Source: JANXSS01 sp040385645
GTDB lineage: Bacteria > Pseudomonadota > Gammaproteobacteria > Burkholderiales > Burkholderiaceae_D
Assembly (NCBI GenBank): GCA_040385645.1
Contig: JAZKGZ010000010.1
Coordinates: forward strand, 62,001-126,000
Reading direction: 5' to 3'
Length of the DNA stretch: 64,000 nt
The position numbers and the translations under genes were made by a program. Shown piece after piece: positions 26,779 to 34,913 of this stretch (its first letter is position 1; every line of letters starts with the position of its first letter). The notes beneath the pieces are model-generated. The model did not search any database. It worked only from the letters and a program-made list of their open reading frames with translations, and was not told the DNA's origin.

Positions 26779-27912
26779 ATGGCTGACGAAAAGACAGAAG
26801 ACGCAACCGACCAGAAACTGGAAAAAGCCAACGAGGAAGGAAATTTTCCGAAGAGTACTGAATTTTGTAGCGCAATCGTATTTGCTCTGGTACTGCTGAC
26901 GCTGATCGGCGGTGGTTCGCTCTTGTTCGACCAGCTGCGCGTGCTCATTCGCGTCGGGCTCGAGTTCAATGCCCAAAATCTTAGTATGGATGAGTTGTGG
27001 GTCAAAATGGGGGTTATCTATACAGCAGCGCTCTGGCTGATCGTGCCGATCACGTTGGTTTCGGCTGTTGCAGGCATCATCGGTATGGTGGCGCAGGTTG
27101 GGTTCCAGGTCAGTTTCAAGCCGGTCGAGCCGAAGCTTGAAAACATTAGCCCGGTCAAGGGCATCAAAAAAATATTCTCCATGAAGTCGGTGCTGGAATT
27201 GGGTCAGATGCTGATTCGCGCCATCATCATCGGTGCAGTGGCTTACTGGCTTATCCGCGGTGCAATTTCACTATTCGCCGGCGTGGCTTACCAGAGCCTG
27301 CCGGTCATCGGCAGCACCGCCTGGCATTTGATTTCACGGCTGTTGGAATTTTCCCTGCTGTGTTTTTTTATTATGTCGGGATGCGATTATGCGATCCAGC
27401 GCTGGCAATTCATGAAGGATCAGCGGATGTCCAAAGACGAGGTCAAGCGCGAATACAAAGAATCCGAGGGTGATCCGTTGATCAAATCCGAGCGCGTACG
27501 GTTGGGGCGGGAAAATGCTCAGGGCGGCGGCGGTGGCGGTGGCGGCGGTCTCGAACATGCCAAGGTCATTCTCACCAATCCGACGCATTACGCCGTGGCG
27601 GTCGCCTATGAGCCGGGGCAGTACGACGTACCCATCGTGGTCGCCCGCGGTGCCGACGACGACGCTAAAGACATTCGTGAGCGCGCTGCCATACTCGGCA
27701 TACCGATCTTTAGCAACCCGCCGCTGGCACGTGCCTTATATAAAGTCGATGTGGATGGACAGGTGCCTAAAGAGTTTTTCGAGGTGCTCGCCGCTATTCT
27801 CGCGTGGTTGAACCGCATTAACCAATTGAATCAATCGCGCGTGGGCATGCCTGCAGTTGCATCACCGTCGGCGACAGCGCCAGCTCCCGTCGTCGCAGGA
27901 GAACTTACTTGA
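26779..27912 (+). CDS. sctU: T3SS autocleaving switch protein SctU (HrcU)
   Basis: A 377-residue protein. It starts MADEKTEDATDQKLEKANEEG, has four membrane helices in the first about 210 residues, then the cytoplasmic linker (MSKDEVKREYKESEGDPLI) and the NPTH autocleavage site within ILTNPTHYAVAVAYEPG. The FlhB/YscU family cleaves itself between Asn and Pro to switch from early to late substrates. Unusually, nine consecutive Gly codons (27523-27549) sit just before the segment leading to NPTH. The C-terminus has an Ala/Pro-rich extension. It is the first gene behind the 26649 PIP box. Its stop overlaps the TTG start of sctV. Confidence 0.95.
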   Translation: MADEKTEDATDQKLEKANEEGNFPKSTEFCSAIVFALVLLTLIGGGSLLFDQLRVLIRVGLEFNAQNLSMDELWVKMGVIYTAALWLIVPITLVSAVAGIIGMVAQVGFQVSFKPVEPKLENISPVKGIKKIFSMKSVLELGQMLIRAIIIGAVAYWLIRGAISLFAGVAYQSLPVIGSTAWHLISRLLEFSLLCFFIMSGCDYAIQRWQFMKDQRMSKDEVKREYKESEGDPLIKSERVRLGRENAQGGGGGGGGGLEHAKVILTNPTHYAVAVAYEPGQYDVPIVVARGADDDAKDIRERAAILGIPIFSNPPLARALYKVDVDGQVPKEFFEVLAAILAWLNRINQLNQSRVGMPAVASPSATAPAPVVAGELT

Positions 27913-29966
27913 AGCAATTGTCCATTCGATCCAGCGATATTTCGATCGCGTTGCTGCTGGTATCGATCATCAGCTTGATCATCGTACCGCTGCCGACGTT
28001 CATGATCGATACGCTGCTGGCAATTAATATCACCATGAGCCTGCTGTTGTTGATGGTGACGATGTACATGCCTTCGGCAGTGGCGTTGTCATCATTCCCA
28101 TCGATTCTGCTTTTCACGACACTGTTCAGGCTGTCATTGAATATTGCCGCTACCAAGGCAATTCTGTTGCATGCCGATGCGGGCCATTTAATCGAGAGTT
28201 TCGGCAACCTTGTAGTTGGCGGCAATCTCGTGGTGGGTATCGTCGTTTTCCTGATCATCACGATCGTGCAGTTCATCGTCATTACCAAAGGCTCAGAGCG
28301 GGTCGCTGAAGTGGGTGCGCGCTTCACTCTGGATGCGATGCCGGGTAAACAAATGAGTATCGACGCGGATCTTCGATCCGGATTGCTCAAGCCAGCCGAG
28401 GCCAGGGCCAAGCGTAACTTGCTGGCAATGGAAAGCCAATTGCACGGCGGTATGGACGGTGCGATGAAGTTTGTCAAGGGCGATTCGATCGCTGGCTTGG
28501 TCATCACTGTCGTCAATCTGGTTGCCGGAGTGATTGTCGGCGTTATGTATCACGGCATGACCGCTGGCGAAGCCGCGAATCATTTCGCCGTGCTTTCGAT
28601 CGGCGATGCGATGGTGTCGCAAATTCCGTCGTTACTGATCTGTGTTGCTGCCGGCATCATGATCACCCGTGTCGCCGATGAACAGAATCATGATGCTACC
28701 AACTCGGTAGGCCAGGAAATCATGACTCAGCTCGGTCGCAATTCCAATGCCTTATACATGGCCGGTACCCTGGTCCTGGGCTTTGCATTCATTCCAGGAT
28801 TTCCCTGGGTGCAGTTCGTTCTTCTCTCGGCGTCGTTGATGCTGGGCGGATTCTTCTTGAGTCGAAAAAATCGCAAGGTTTCTACGCCGGCCGGCGCAGG
28901 CCTTCCAGCGCTGAAAAGGGCTGGCGGCGTAGGCGCGGATCCAACCATTGGTCGACATGCTCCTGCATTGGCCCAACCTCTGGCGCTGAGATTGTCCCCG
29001 AAGCTTGAAAAGCATATCAATATCGTTGCACTGAATGAAGCGTTCGACAAGGAACGGTTGAGACTCCAGGAAGTCTTGGGTCTACCATTTCCCGGATTGG
29101 CGATCTGGTACAGCGAGTCGATGGACGAGAATGCCTATGACATCCTTATTCACGACGTGCCTGCCGCAAACGGCAATATATTGCCGGCTCACCTCATGCT
29201 GGCAGATGCCGACAACAGTTTTAAGAGCCAATGCCAAGCCGCGGGCCCTGCAGGAGGACAGCCAGCGTCATTCTGGCTACCGACATCTGATCGTGCCCAG
29301 GCAGAGGACGCCGTCCTGCTGACGCCGGAAACGGTATTGGCGCAGCACGCAATTTCGGTCATGCAGCGCAAGGCACACCGATTCGTCGGCATCCAGGAAG
29401 TGCAATGGATGATGGAAGGCCTGATGTCGGAGTATCCCGGCCTGGTGACCGAGCTGCAGAAGGTCGTGCCGCTGCAGCGCATTGGCGAGGTGCTACGCCG
29501 TCTTTTGGAAGAGCAAGTATCTATTCGCAACATGCGTACCATTTGTGAAAGTCTGACTGTTTGGGGCGCAAAAGAAAAAGACCCATTACTGCTATGCGAA
29601 TACGTTCGCGTCGACCTCAGCCAGTACATGGCACATCGGGCGACCAACGGCACTTCCAAGCTCTCTGCAATATTCGTCGATGCCAGCGTCGAGCAATTGA
29701 TTCGGCAATCCATCAAGCAAACACCGGCCGGAAGCTACCTCGCATTGCCGCCGGAGCAAGCCACGGTGCTGATCAAACAAATCGTGGCGCTCGCCGGTAC
29801 CAAGGCCGATGCCAAGAAAACGGTGATTGCAGTCGTATCTTCCATGGATGTGCGCCGATACATTCGGCGCCTGATCGAAGAGAAACTCGATTGGCTGGAG
29901 GTGTATTCCTTCCAGGAACTGGGTGGCCTTGTTGAGTTGCGGCCGGTCGGAAGGGTGACCGTATGA
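27909..29966 (+). CDS. sctV: T3SS export apparatus protein SctV (HrcV)
   Basis: A 685-residue FlhA/HrcV protein. About seven membrane helices lie in the first 320 residues, with the conserved cytoplasmic FHIPEP-loop-type stretch VTKGSERVAEVGARFTLDAMPGKQ (written here in part as ITKGSERVAEVGARF) and MSIDADLRSG. The large C-terminal domain forms the nonameric ring that receives chaperone-effector complexes. The start is an unusual TTG overlapping the sctU stop (TTGA), with GGAG about nine bases upstream. No ATG or GTG gives the expected first membrane helix, so the ribosome site decides the start. The stop overlaps sctP (ATGA). Confidence 0.95.
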   Translation: MKQLSIRSSDISIALLLVSIISLIIVPLPTFMIDTLLAINITMSLLLLMVTMYMPSAVALSSFPSILLFTTLFRLSLNIAATKAILLHADAGHLIESFGNLVVGGNLVVGIVVFLIITIVQFIVITKGSERVAEVGARFTLDAMPGKQMSIDADLRSGLLKPAEARAKRNLLAMESQLHGGMDGAMKFVKGDSIAGLVITVVNLVAGVIVGVMYHGMTAGEAANHFAVLSIGDAMVSQIPSLLICVAAGIMITRVADEQNHDATNSVGQEIMTQLGRNSNALYMAGTLVLGFAFIPGFPWVQFVLLSASLMLGGFFLSRKNRKVSTPAGAGLPALKRAGGVGADPTIGRHAPALAQPLALRLSPKLEKHINIVALNEAFDKERLRLQEVLGLPFPGLAIWYSESMDENAYDILIHDVPAANGNILPAHLMLADADNSFKSQCQAAGPAGGQPASFWLPTSDRAQAEDAVLLTPETVLAQHAISVMQRKAHRFVGIQEVQWMMEGLMSEYPGLVTELQKVVPLQRIGEVLRRLLEEQVSIRNMRTICESLTVWGAKEKDPLLLCEYVRVDLSQYMAHRATNGTSKLSAIFVDASVEQLIRQSIKQTPAGSYLALPPEQATVLIKQIVALAGTKADAKKTVIAVVSSMDVRRYIRRLIEEKLDWLEVYSFQELGGLVELRPVGRVTV

Positions 29967-30691
29967 GCGACAATAATGTCAACAGCCGCAAGGCGCGTAT
30001 CGTGCGTGTGGGTGGGGTGGAATCTTCGTTAGCCGCTCGCAAGCCGCTATCGGAACAGGACGCCTCGCGCTCGGGTGGGCGCGCACGCCCGTTCGGTGCG
30101 CCGTTGCAGCAACCTGCCCGTTTTCAAAAGCCTGCCCAGCAAGCCAGCAAGATTGCGTTCGAACAGGCCATGGCGGAAGTGCCAGGCGCGACCCTGATGG
30201 TGCCAGCCGTCGAGGGGCGTGAAGGCCGTGAAAGTGTTGAAGTGGCAGGTGTCGCCGGCATTTTGGTATCCGAAACCGAAATTTATCAGGACCCGACGTC
30301 GGCGTTCATCTGGGAGCAGTTGCCGCAACTCGAATTGACTGCCCAGGAAAATGCGCCACGCTGGGTCAATAATGCCATGCTCAGCCCGAGCGACGAAGAA
30401 TATGCGGCATTGGGGTCTTACATCGCTTATATGGTGGATGGTTTTTCCGTGTTTTGTCGCATGCCCAGTGTAGAAGAGGGCGGCAACTGGCATGCCAGAT
30501 TGAACATGCCGCAAGTGGTCATGCCGGAAACGGTGCTGGATGTGAGCATCTCACGGCTGCATGCGCGTCTGCGTTTCGAGACCGATCACCGGGTTTCCCG
30601 AGAGCTGCTCAGCCGATGTGTGGAGAAATTGCAGGCGCAGGTCCGCACTGCGCTGGACGATGCGCGCGAAGTCGAGGTAACGGTATGGTAG
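29963..30691 (+). CDS. sctP: T3SS substrate-specificity/length control protein SctP (HpaP type)
   Basis: A 242-residue protein. The N-terminal 110 residues are disordered and rich in Arg, Ala, Gln and Pro. The C-terminal 100 residues form a conserved domain (AALGSYIAYMVDGFSVFCRM, WHARLNMPQVVMPETVLDVSI, LRFETDHRVSRELLSRCVEKLQAQVRTAL). This layout fits the HpaP family found between hrcV and hrcQ in Ralstonia (equivalent to HpaC in Xanthomonas), which controls the switch from pilus to effector export through SctU. Overlaps both neighbours, so translation is coupled. Confidence 0.83.
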   Translation: MSDNNVNSRKARIVRVGGVESSLAARKPLSEQDASRSGGRARPFGAPLQQPARFQKPAQQASKIAFEQAMAEVPGATLMVPAVEGREGRESVEVAGVAGILVSETEIYQDPTSAFIWEQLPQLELTAQENAPRWVNNAMLSPSDEEYAALGSYIAYMVDGFSVFCRMPSVEEGGNWHARLNMPQVVMPETVLDVSISRLHARLRFETDHRVSRELLSRCVEKLQAQVRTALDDAREVEVTVW

Positions 30692-31785
30692 ACCTCGAAA
30701 CAGCCCCCCGTACATCGGACAAGATACGCCCGATCGCAGTCAGCGATTTCAAACGGATCAGTGCGCCGAACGCGGCTGCCCTACGTTTGATGCGCGATCC
30801 ACGGCTGGTCGAATGGCTTGGCGACATTTACTCGGCAAATTTTCGTGCTGGTAAAAAGCCGCTATCGGGGTCAGCGGTGCTCGTTGTCGCATTGAGTTGC
30901 CCAGGTGGCCTGATTTCCGTGGGCTTTCCAGCGGATTTGTTGCCGACGCTGGTGATGGCCATCGAAGCCGATGCCGCCGGATCGCCGGCCATCGCGCCGC
31001 TGGTTGCATCCCGGCTGCTGGCGCCGATGCTCGATACGTTCGGTCAGGCATTGAATGAATCGGGTAATCCGCAATGGCTTGCCATTGGCGTATCCGCAGT
31101 GCGGTTGCTCAATCTGGATGCTATCAAGCCGGCTCTCGTGCCCCTGGCCACCTGGGATGTGACGCTTCCCCGGCAATTGCATTCGACCATGGGTTTGCTA
31201 TCCATCGATGCGGCCTGCGCCGCTTCGCTGCAGGAAGCGCTGGATATGATGCCAGTGCGACAGTACAAGCTCACCGACGCCTGGCGCGTGCCGACGATGT
31301 TGCGTATCGCCACCCGCAGCTGGAAAGCGGAATTACTTGAGTCGCTGGAACAGGGCGACGTGTTGTTATGCAAGGAAGATGCCGCCACGCTCGACGTATT
31401 CGAGGCCGATCTGCTTTGCGGTGCGCTTGCCGGCGTGCATCAAAAAGGTCGGGTTAAGATCAATCACAAGAAAGTAACATTCATGAGTGACATGCGGGAA
31501 GAGGATGGAAGAAACGATCTGGAAGGCGAGTCTCTCGGCCCACCGTTGTCGACGAGCGTCGCCGAACTCGAAGTACCGGTCCATTTCGAGGTCGACAGCA
31601 CTGCTTTGTCGCTGTCGCAACTGGCATCGTTACGACCGGGATACGTGATCGAACTGGCGATTCCGGTACAACAGGCGGAAATCCGTCTGGTCGCCTGCGG
31701 TCAGATCATCGGCCGCGGCAAGCTCGTCGTCATCGGCGACTGCCTCGGGGTGCAGCTTGAAAGCCTGGCCGGCGAAAGTATCTGA
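30685..31785 (+). CDS. sctQ: T3SS C-ring/sorting platform protein SctQ (HrcQ)
   Basis: A 366-residue protein from ATG 30685 (GAGG upstream), close in length to Ralstonia HrcQ; the frame is open further upstream inside sctP but without need. The N-terminal two-thirds are the variable middle/SPOA1-like region. The last about 70 residues form a SPOA domain (VPVHFEVDSTALSLSQLASLRPGYVIEL through GRGKLVVIGDCLGVQL). It builds the cytoplasmic pods with SctK and SctL. Many SctQ genes also yield a short C-terminal product from an internal start; ATG 31485 (MSDMREEDG) lies at the right place but has no clear ribosome site. The stop overlaps the start of sctR. Confidence 0.9.
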   Translation: MVDLETAPRTSDKIRPIAVSDFKRISAPNAAALRLMRDPRLVEWLGDIYSANFRAGKKPLSGSAVLVVALSCPGGLISVGFPADLLPTLVMAIEADAAGSPAIAPLVASRLLAPMLDTFGQALNESGNPQWLAIGVSAVRLLNLDAIKPALVPLATWDVTLPRQLHSTMGLLSIDAACAASLQEALDMMPVRQYKLTDAWRVPTMLRIATRSWKAELLESLEQGDVLLCKEDAATLDVFEADLLCGALAGVHQKGRVKINHKKVTFMSDMREEDGRNDLEGESLGPPLSTSVAELEVPVHFEVDSTALSLSQLASLRPGYVIELAIPVQQAEIRLVACGQIIGRGKLVVIGDCLGVQLESLAGESI

Positions 31786-32438
31786 TGCAAGTTCTTGATC
31801 CGGTATCGCTAGCCCTTGTTTTTCTTGCGATGTCGATCTTGCCGTTTTTGGCAATGGTCGTTACTTCTTATACCAAGATCGTGGTGGTACTCGGTCTGCT
31901 ACGCAATGCGTTGGGTGTGCAGCAAGTGCCGCCGAACATGGTACTGAACGGCATTGCGCTGATTGTCTCGGTCTATGTACTAGCACCTGTCGGTTTCGAA
32001 GCCGCGGATGCGCTCAAGAATAAGCCCGTACCGAGCGCCGCCGGTGCGGGGCCACAGGTATTCGGTTATGCGGAGGCGGCGCGCGAACCGTTCCGCAGGT
32101 TTTTAATGAAACACGCGCACGAGCGGGAAAAGGCATTTTTTGTAAAATCGGCCCACGATATGTGGCCCAAGGCGCAGGCGGATCAAGTCACGAGTCAAGA
32201 CCTGATCGTGCTGGCACCGGCATTCGCACTATCGGAATTAACCGAAGCGTTCAAAATCGGCTTCGTGCTTTATTTAGTTTTCGTCGTTATCGATCTCGTA
32301 GTAGCGAATGTTTTATTGGCCATGGGGTTGTCGCAAGTCCAGCCAAATAATATTGCGATACCTTTCAAGCTGCTACTCTTCGTAATGCTTGACGGTTGGT
32401 CGCTGTTGATCCACGGCTTAATCTTGACTTACCGATAA
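31785..32438 (+). CDS. sctR: T3SS export-gate protein SctR (HrcR)
   Basis: A 217-residue FliP/HrcR family membrane protein. It begins with SLALVFLAMSILPFLAMVVTSYTKI and VVVLGLLRNALGVQQVPPN, both strongly conserved. A cytoplasmic/periplasmic loop follows (FRRFLMKHAHEREKAFF), then PAFALSELTEAFKIGFVLYL and VIDLVVANVLLAMGL. Five copies form the core of the export gate. The start overlaps the sctQ stop (TGATG). Confidence 0.97.
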   Translation: MQVLDPVSLALVFLAMSILPFLAMVVTSYTKIVVVLGLLRNALGVQQVPPNMVLNGIALIVSVYVLAPVGFEAADALKNKPVPSAAGAGPQVFGYAEAAREPFRRFLMKHAHEREKAFFVKSAHDMWPKAQADQVTSQDLIVLAPAFALSELTEAFKIGFVLYLVFVVIDLVVANVLLAMGLSQVQPNNIAIPFKLLLFVMLDGWSLLIHGLILTYR

Positions 32439-32444
32439 TAGACT

Positions 32445-32705
32445 ATGGATCAAGCGCAGATCTTGCAATTTACGACCGAGGCGATGCTGCTTGCGCTAAT
32501 CGTCTCGATGCCGGCAGTGGTGCTCGCAGCCGTCGTCGGCTTGGTAATTTCTTTTGTGCAAGCTGTCACGTCGCTGCAGGAGCAGAGCGTGGCGCAGGGC
32601 GTCAAGCTGATTGCGGTTACACTACTCATGATTGTGGCCGGCCCCTGGGGCGGTGGATTGATTCTGCGGTTTGGTGAATCGGTAATGCGCGCTATCTTTC
32701 AGTAA
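32445..32705 (+). CDS. sctS: T3SS export-gate protein SctS (HrcS)
   Basis: An 86-residue FliQ/HrcS protein with two membrane helices around ALIVSMPAVVLAAVVGLVISF and VAQGVKLIAVTLLMIVAGPW, separated by the conserved QAVTSLQEQSV. It begins six bases after the sctR stop. Together with SctR and SctT it forms the export gate. Confidence 0.97.
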   Translation: MDQAQILQFTTEAMLLALIVSMPAVVLAAVVGLVISFVQAVTSLQEQSVAQGVKLIAVTLLMIVAGPWGGGLILRFGESVMRAIFQ

Positions 32706-32728
32706 AATACGATGCGTTTAAGCAATGG

Positions 32729-33580
32729 GTGCGAATAGTGAGCACGAATAAAATTGGCGGGGGAGGGGCTCAGCCTCCGATACAACACGCGGTCGTGCCG
32801 GTGCATAAACCTACGCCGGGCTTGCCGGTGGGAGTTCCGCACGGGCAGTCGCCGCCATTTCAAGGTGCGGTGTTTGGGCATGCGGGTACAACTGCGCCGA
32901 AAAGCGGTTCGATCGCGGAAAATCGGTCTTCGTCCAGGCGTCTTCCAATTGCCGGCCAAAAAAAGCGTCCTGCTGCAGGTTCCGCCGGTAATGTTTCGGC
33001 AGGTGACGATCCAGATGTTTCGTTATCGGGAGGCGGGCGTACGCAGGAGCGTAGCGCACTCGCGCCGATCGAGATCAGCCTTCAACGAAACGACGGCGAC
33101 GGCCAGTCTGACAGCCAGCCCCGCGATGAAAAGCGGTTCCAAAACATTTTCGCCCTACCACCGCGTTCCGGAAAATTTACCGCTTCGAATGCTGCGGCTG
33201 CAAAAGCGCAGGTAGCTGCAGCGACACCATTGCCGCCTATGCAATCTTTGACCGAGGTAGTGAAATTTTTACACGGTACTTTGCAGTCCGACCCCTCCGG
33301 TTTGTCGGCACGAGCCATGATGAAAAAAATCAGCCAGGCAGTGTTGCGCAATGAAATCAGCTTACAGACGCTACGTAAGTCTCCCGAAGCGCGCAGTTTG
33401 CTAGTCGAAGCGTTTGGTAAGGGGTACAAGGGTTCCGAGCCGTTATCGCCCCTTGTTAAAAAGCTGCACGTCATGCTGCCCATCTGGCTGCTTAGCCTCG
33501 GTAAGACTCGCACAGGTCCAGGCAGGTTGCAAGCTGCAGCGCGATTGTCATTGCCTCGCACTAACCTGACAACGGAGTAG
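32729..33580 (+). CDS. hpaA: HpaA-like T3SS control/secreted protein
   Basis: A 283-residue protein. The first about 170 residues are disordered, rich in Gly, Pro, Ser, Arg and Gln, and resemble a type III export signal region. The C-terminal 110 residues are more ordered (LTEVVKFLHGTLQSDPSGL, MMKKISQAVLRNEISLQTLRKSPEARSLLVEAFGKGYKG). In Xanthomonas the gene directly after hrcS is hpaA (about 275 aa), a secreted control protein that binds HpaB; Ralstonia has an equivalent. Size, position and the following hpaB-like gene support this, but sequence similarity is weak by eye. The start may be GTG 32729 or GTG 32738; the second has GGGTG at better spacing. Confidence 0.68.
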   Translation: MRIVSTNKIGGGGAQPPIQHAVVPVHKPTPGLPVGVPHGQSPPFQGAVFGHAGTTAPKSGSIAENRSSSRRLPIAGQKKRPAAGSAGNVSAGDDPDVSLSGGGRTQERSALAPIEISLQRNDGDGQSDSQPRDEKRFQNIFALPPRSGKFTASNAAAAKAQVAAATPLPPMQSLTEVVKFLHGTLQSDPSGLSARAMMKKISQAVLRNEISLQTLRKSPEARSLLVEAFGKGYKGSEPLSPLVKKLHVMLPIWLLSLGKTRTGPGRLQAAARLSLPRTNLTTE

Positions 33581-33585
33581 TCCGA

Positions 33586-34041
33586 GTGGGTCAGGAGCTC
33601 TTCGAGCCGTTGCTGCGAGACCTGTGCGACGCGGTCGGCCTGCCCGATCCCGAACAAATGGTGGCCCGGCGACAGCTGCAGGTCGAAGGCTTCGATGTCT
33701 TGCTGGATTATCTGGAAGACGACCCGGAAGCGTTCTATCTTTATTTTCAATTCGGTATCGTCACCGCCGGGCGTACGCTGGCTATCTACAGATTGATGCT
33801 GGAAGCCAATTTATTGATTTACGCCCAGGATCAGGCGCAATTCGGTATGGATTCGGACACCGGCGGCATCGTGCTGTTGGTGCGTATCGGGCTCACACCG
33901 GATGTGACAGGTGAGTGGCTGGCCAACCTGATGGTGGATTACGCCGAGCATGGGCGCTACTGGCGCGACCAGATCGTGCAGTCGCCCGACGAAATGTTCG
34001 AAGGGCTCAACCATGGCGATTACACTTGGTTGCGTGCCTGA
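33586..34041 (+). CDS. hpaB: HpaB-like general T3SS chaperone
   Basis: A 151-residue acidic protein with a CesT-like fold pattern: N-terminal helix (LFEPLLRDLCDAVGLPD), strands (GFDVLLDYLEDDPEAFYLYFQFG), a helix-strand middle (MLEANLLIYAQDQAQFGMDS, GGIVLLVRIGL) and a C-terminal helix (WLANLMVDYAEHGRYWRDQI). HpaB of Xanthomonas (about 156 aa) is the broad chaperone that brings effectors to the T3SS and blocks pilus and translocon proteins. The gene starts with GTG, GGAG eight bases upstream, five bases after the hpaA-like stop. It ends the sctU operon and meets a convergent gene. Confidence 0.77.
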   Translation: MGQELFEPLLRDLCDAVGLPDPEQMVARRQLQVEGFDVLLDYLEDDPEAFYLYFQFGIVTAGRTLAIYRLMLEANLLIYAQDQAQFGMDSDTGGIVLLVRIGLTPDVTGEWLANLMVDYAEHGRYWRDQIVQSPDEMFEGLNHGDYTWLRA

Positions 34042-34061
34042 GGCTCCACCGGGCTCTTTCC

Positions 34062-34901
34062 TCATTCCGGCACTGCCTGTATTAATCGTGTTTCCCTGGG
34101 CAACCAGCGCTCACCCTCCCGTTTGAAATGTTCGTCGCCGATGCAGTCGAACGCCCCACGGTTTTCATTCCACGAATAACGTTCGATAACGATCTGGACA
34201 TTCTCGATCCGGATTACATTGAAAGAATTGGCTTCGCCGCGGCCTCGGGTCGATGTCGCCGTTCCAGCTTGCACCGCCAGCGCCGAATAGCCCGCGATCG
34301 GATAGTTGGCATCGGTGGTGCCCGCGTGCGTGGCGTGCAAATGCCCGGCAAGCAACAAGTCTGCACCACAGGCGGCAAATGTTTCCAGAGCGGTCGGTGC
34401 GCGGTCGACCAGTTCGTGCCGCCCGTAATGGTCCGGCAGGTCGAAAGGGTGGTGGGTGACCACGATTTTGACTACCCCATCCGGAAGCTGATCGAACCTG
34501 GCATGCACCTGTTGGATCTGTTCATCGTTGATGCGGCCGTCCTTGATCGTCAATGAGCGAGCGGTATTGACGCCTGCAACCGCGATTTCATCGTCGAGAT
34601 AAAAAGGTTGCAGATCGGTAGTGATGTAGCGCGTGTATTTTGCCAGCGGTCGCATGAACCTCGCATACAGGTTGTAGAGCGATATATCGTGGTTGCCGGG
34701 TACTACGATTTGCGGCGTGGGCAACGTGTCGAGAAAAGCACGGGCAGCGATGAATTCCGCCGAGCGCGCCCGTTGCGTCAAATCGCCGGATACCACCAGT
34801 ACGTCGGGAACGATCGCTCTGACCTGTGCGGTAAGTGGTTTAATCAGCGTCTGATCGACGCGCCCGAAATGCAGATCGGATAAATGCACCAGTGTGCGCA
34901 T
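34062..34901 (-). CDS. Calcineurin-like metallophosphoesterase
   Basis: A 279-residue protein with the full set of metal-binding motifs in order: LSDLHFG, VVSGDLT, VPGNHD, VTHHP and LAGHLHATHAG. It belongs to the calcineurin-like phosphoesterases of the CpdA/UDP-diacylglucosamine-hydrolase-like branch; the substrate cannot be told from sequence. It is the third gene of a minus-strand operon after PAP2 and lipid kinase genes, starting 12 bases after the kinase stop. A role in membrane lipid or lipid A precursor turnover is therefore plausible. It converges on hpaB with 20 bases between stops. Confidence 0.85.
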   Translation of the reverse strand: MRTLVHLSDLHFGRVDQTLIKPLTAQVRAIVPDVLVVSGDLTQRARSAEFIAARAFLDTLPTPQIVVPGNHDISLYNLYARFMRPLAKYTRYITTDLQPFYLDDEIAVAGVNTARSLTIKDGRINDEQIQQVHARFDQLPDGVVKIVVTHHPFDLPDHYGRHELVDRAPTALETFAACGADLLLAGHLHATHAGTTDANYPIAGYSALAVQAGTATSTRGRGEANSFNVIRIENVQIVIERYSWNENRGAFDCIGDEHFKREGERWLPRETRLIQAVPE

Positions 34902-34913
34902 GCGGAGTGCCTG

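Noticed and set aside
30454..30684. An upstream extension of the sctQ frame by 77 codons inside sctP.
   Set aside because: The extension is only an open shadow of sctP; ATG 30685 has its own ribosome site and gives the family length.
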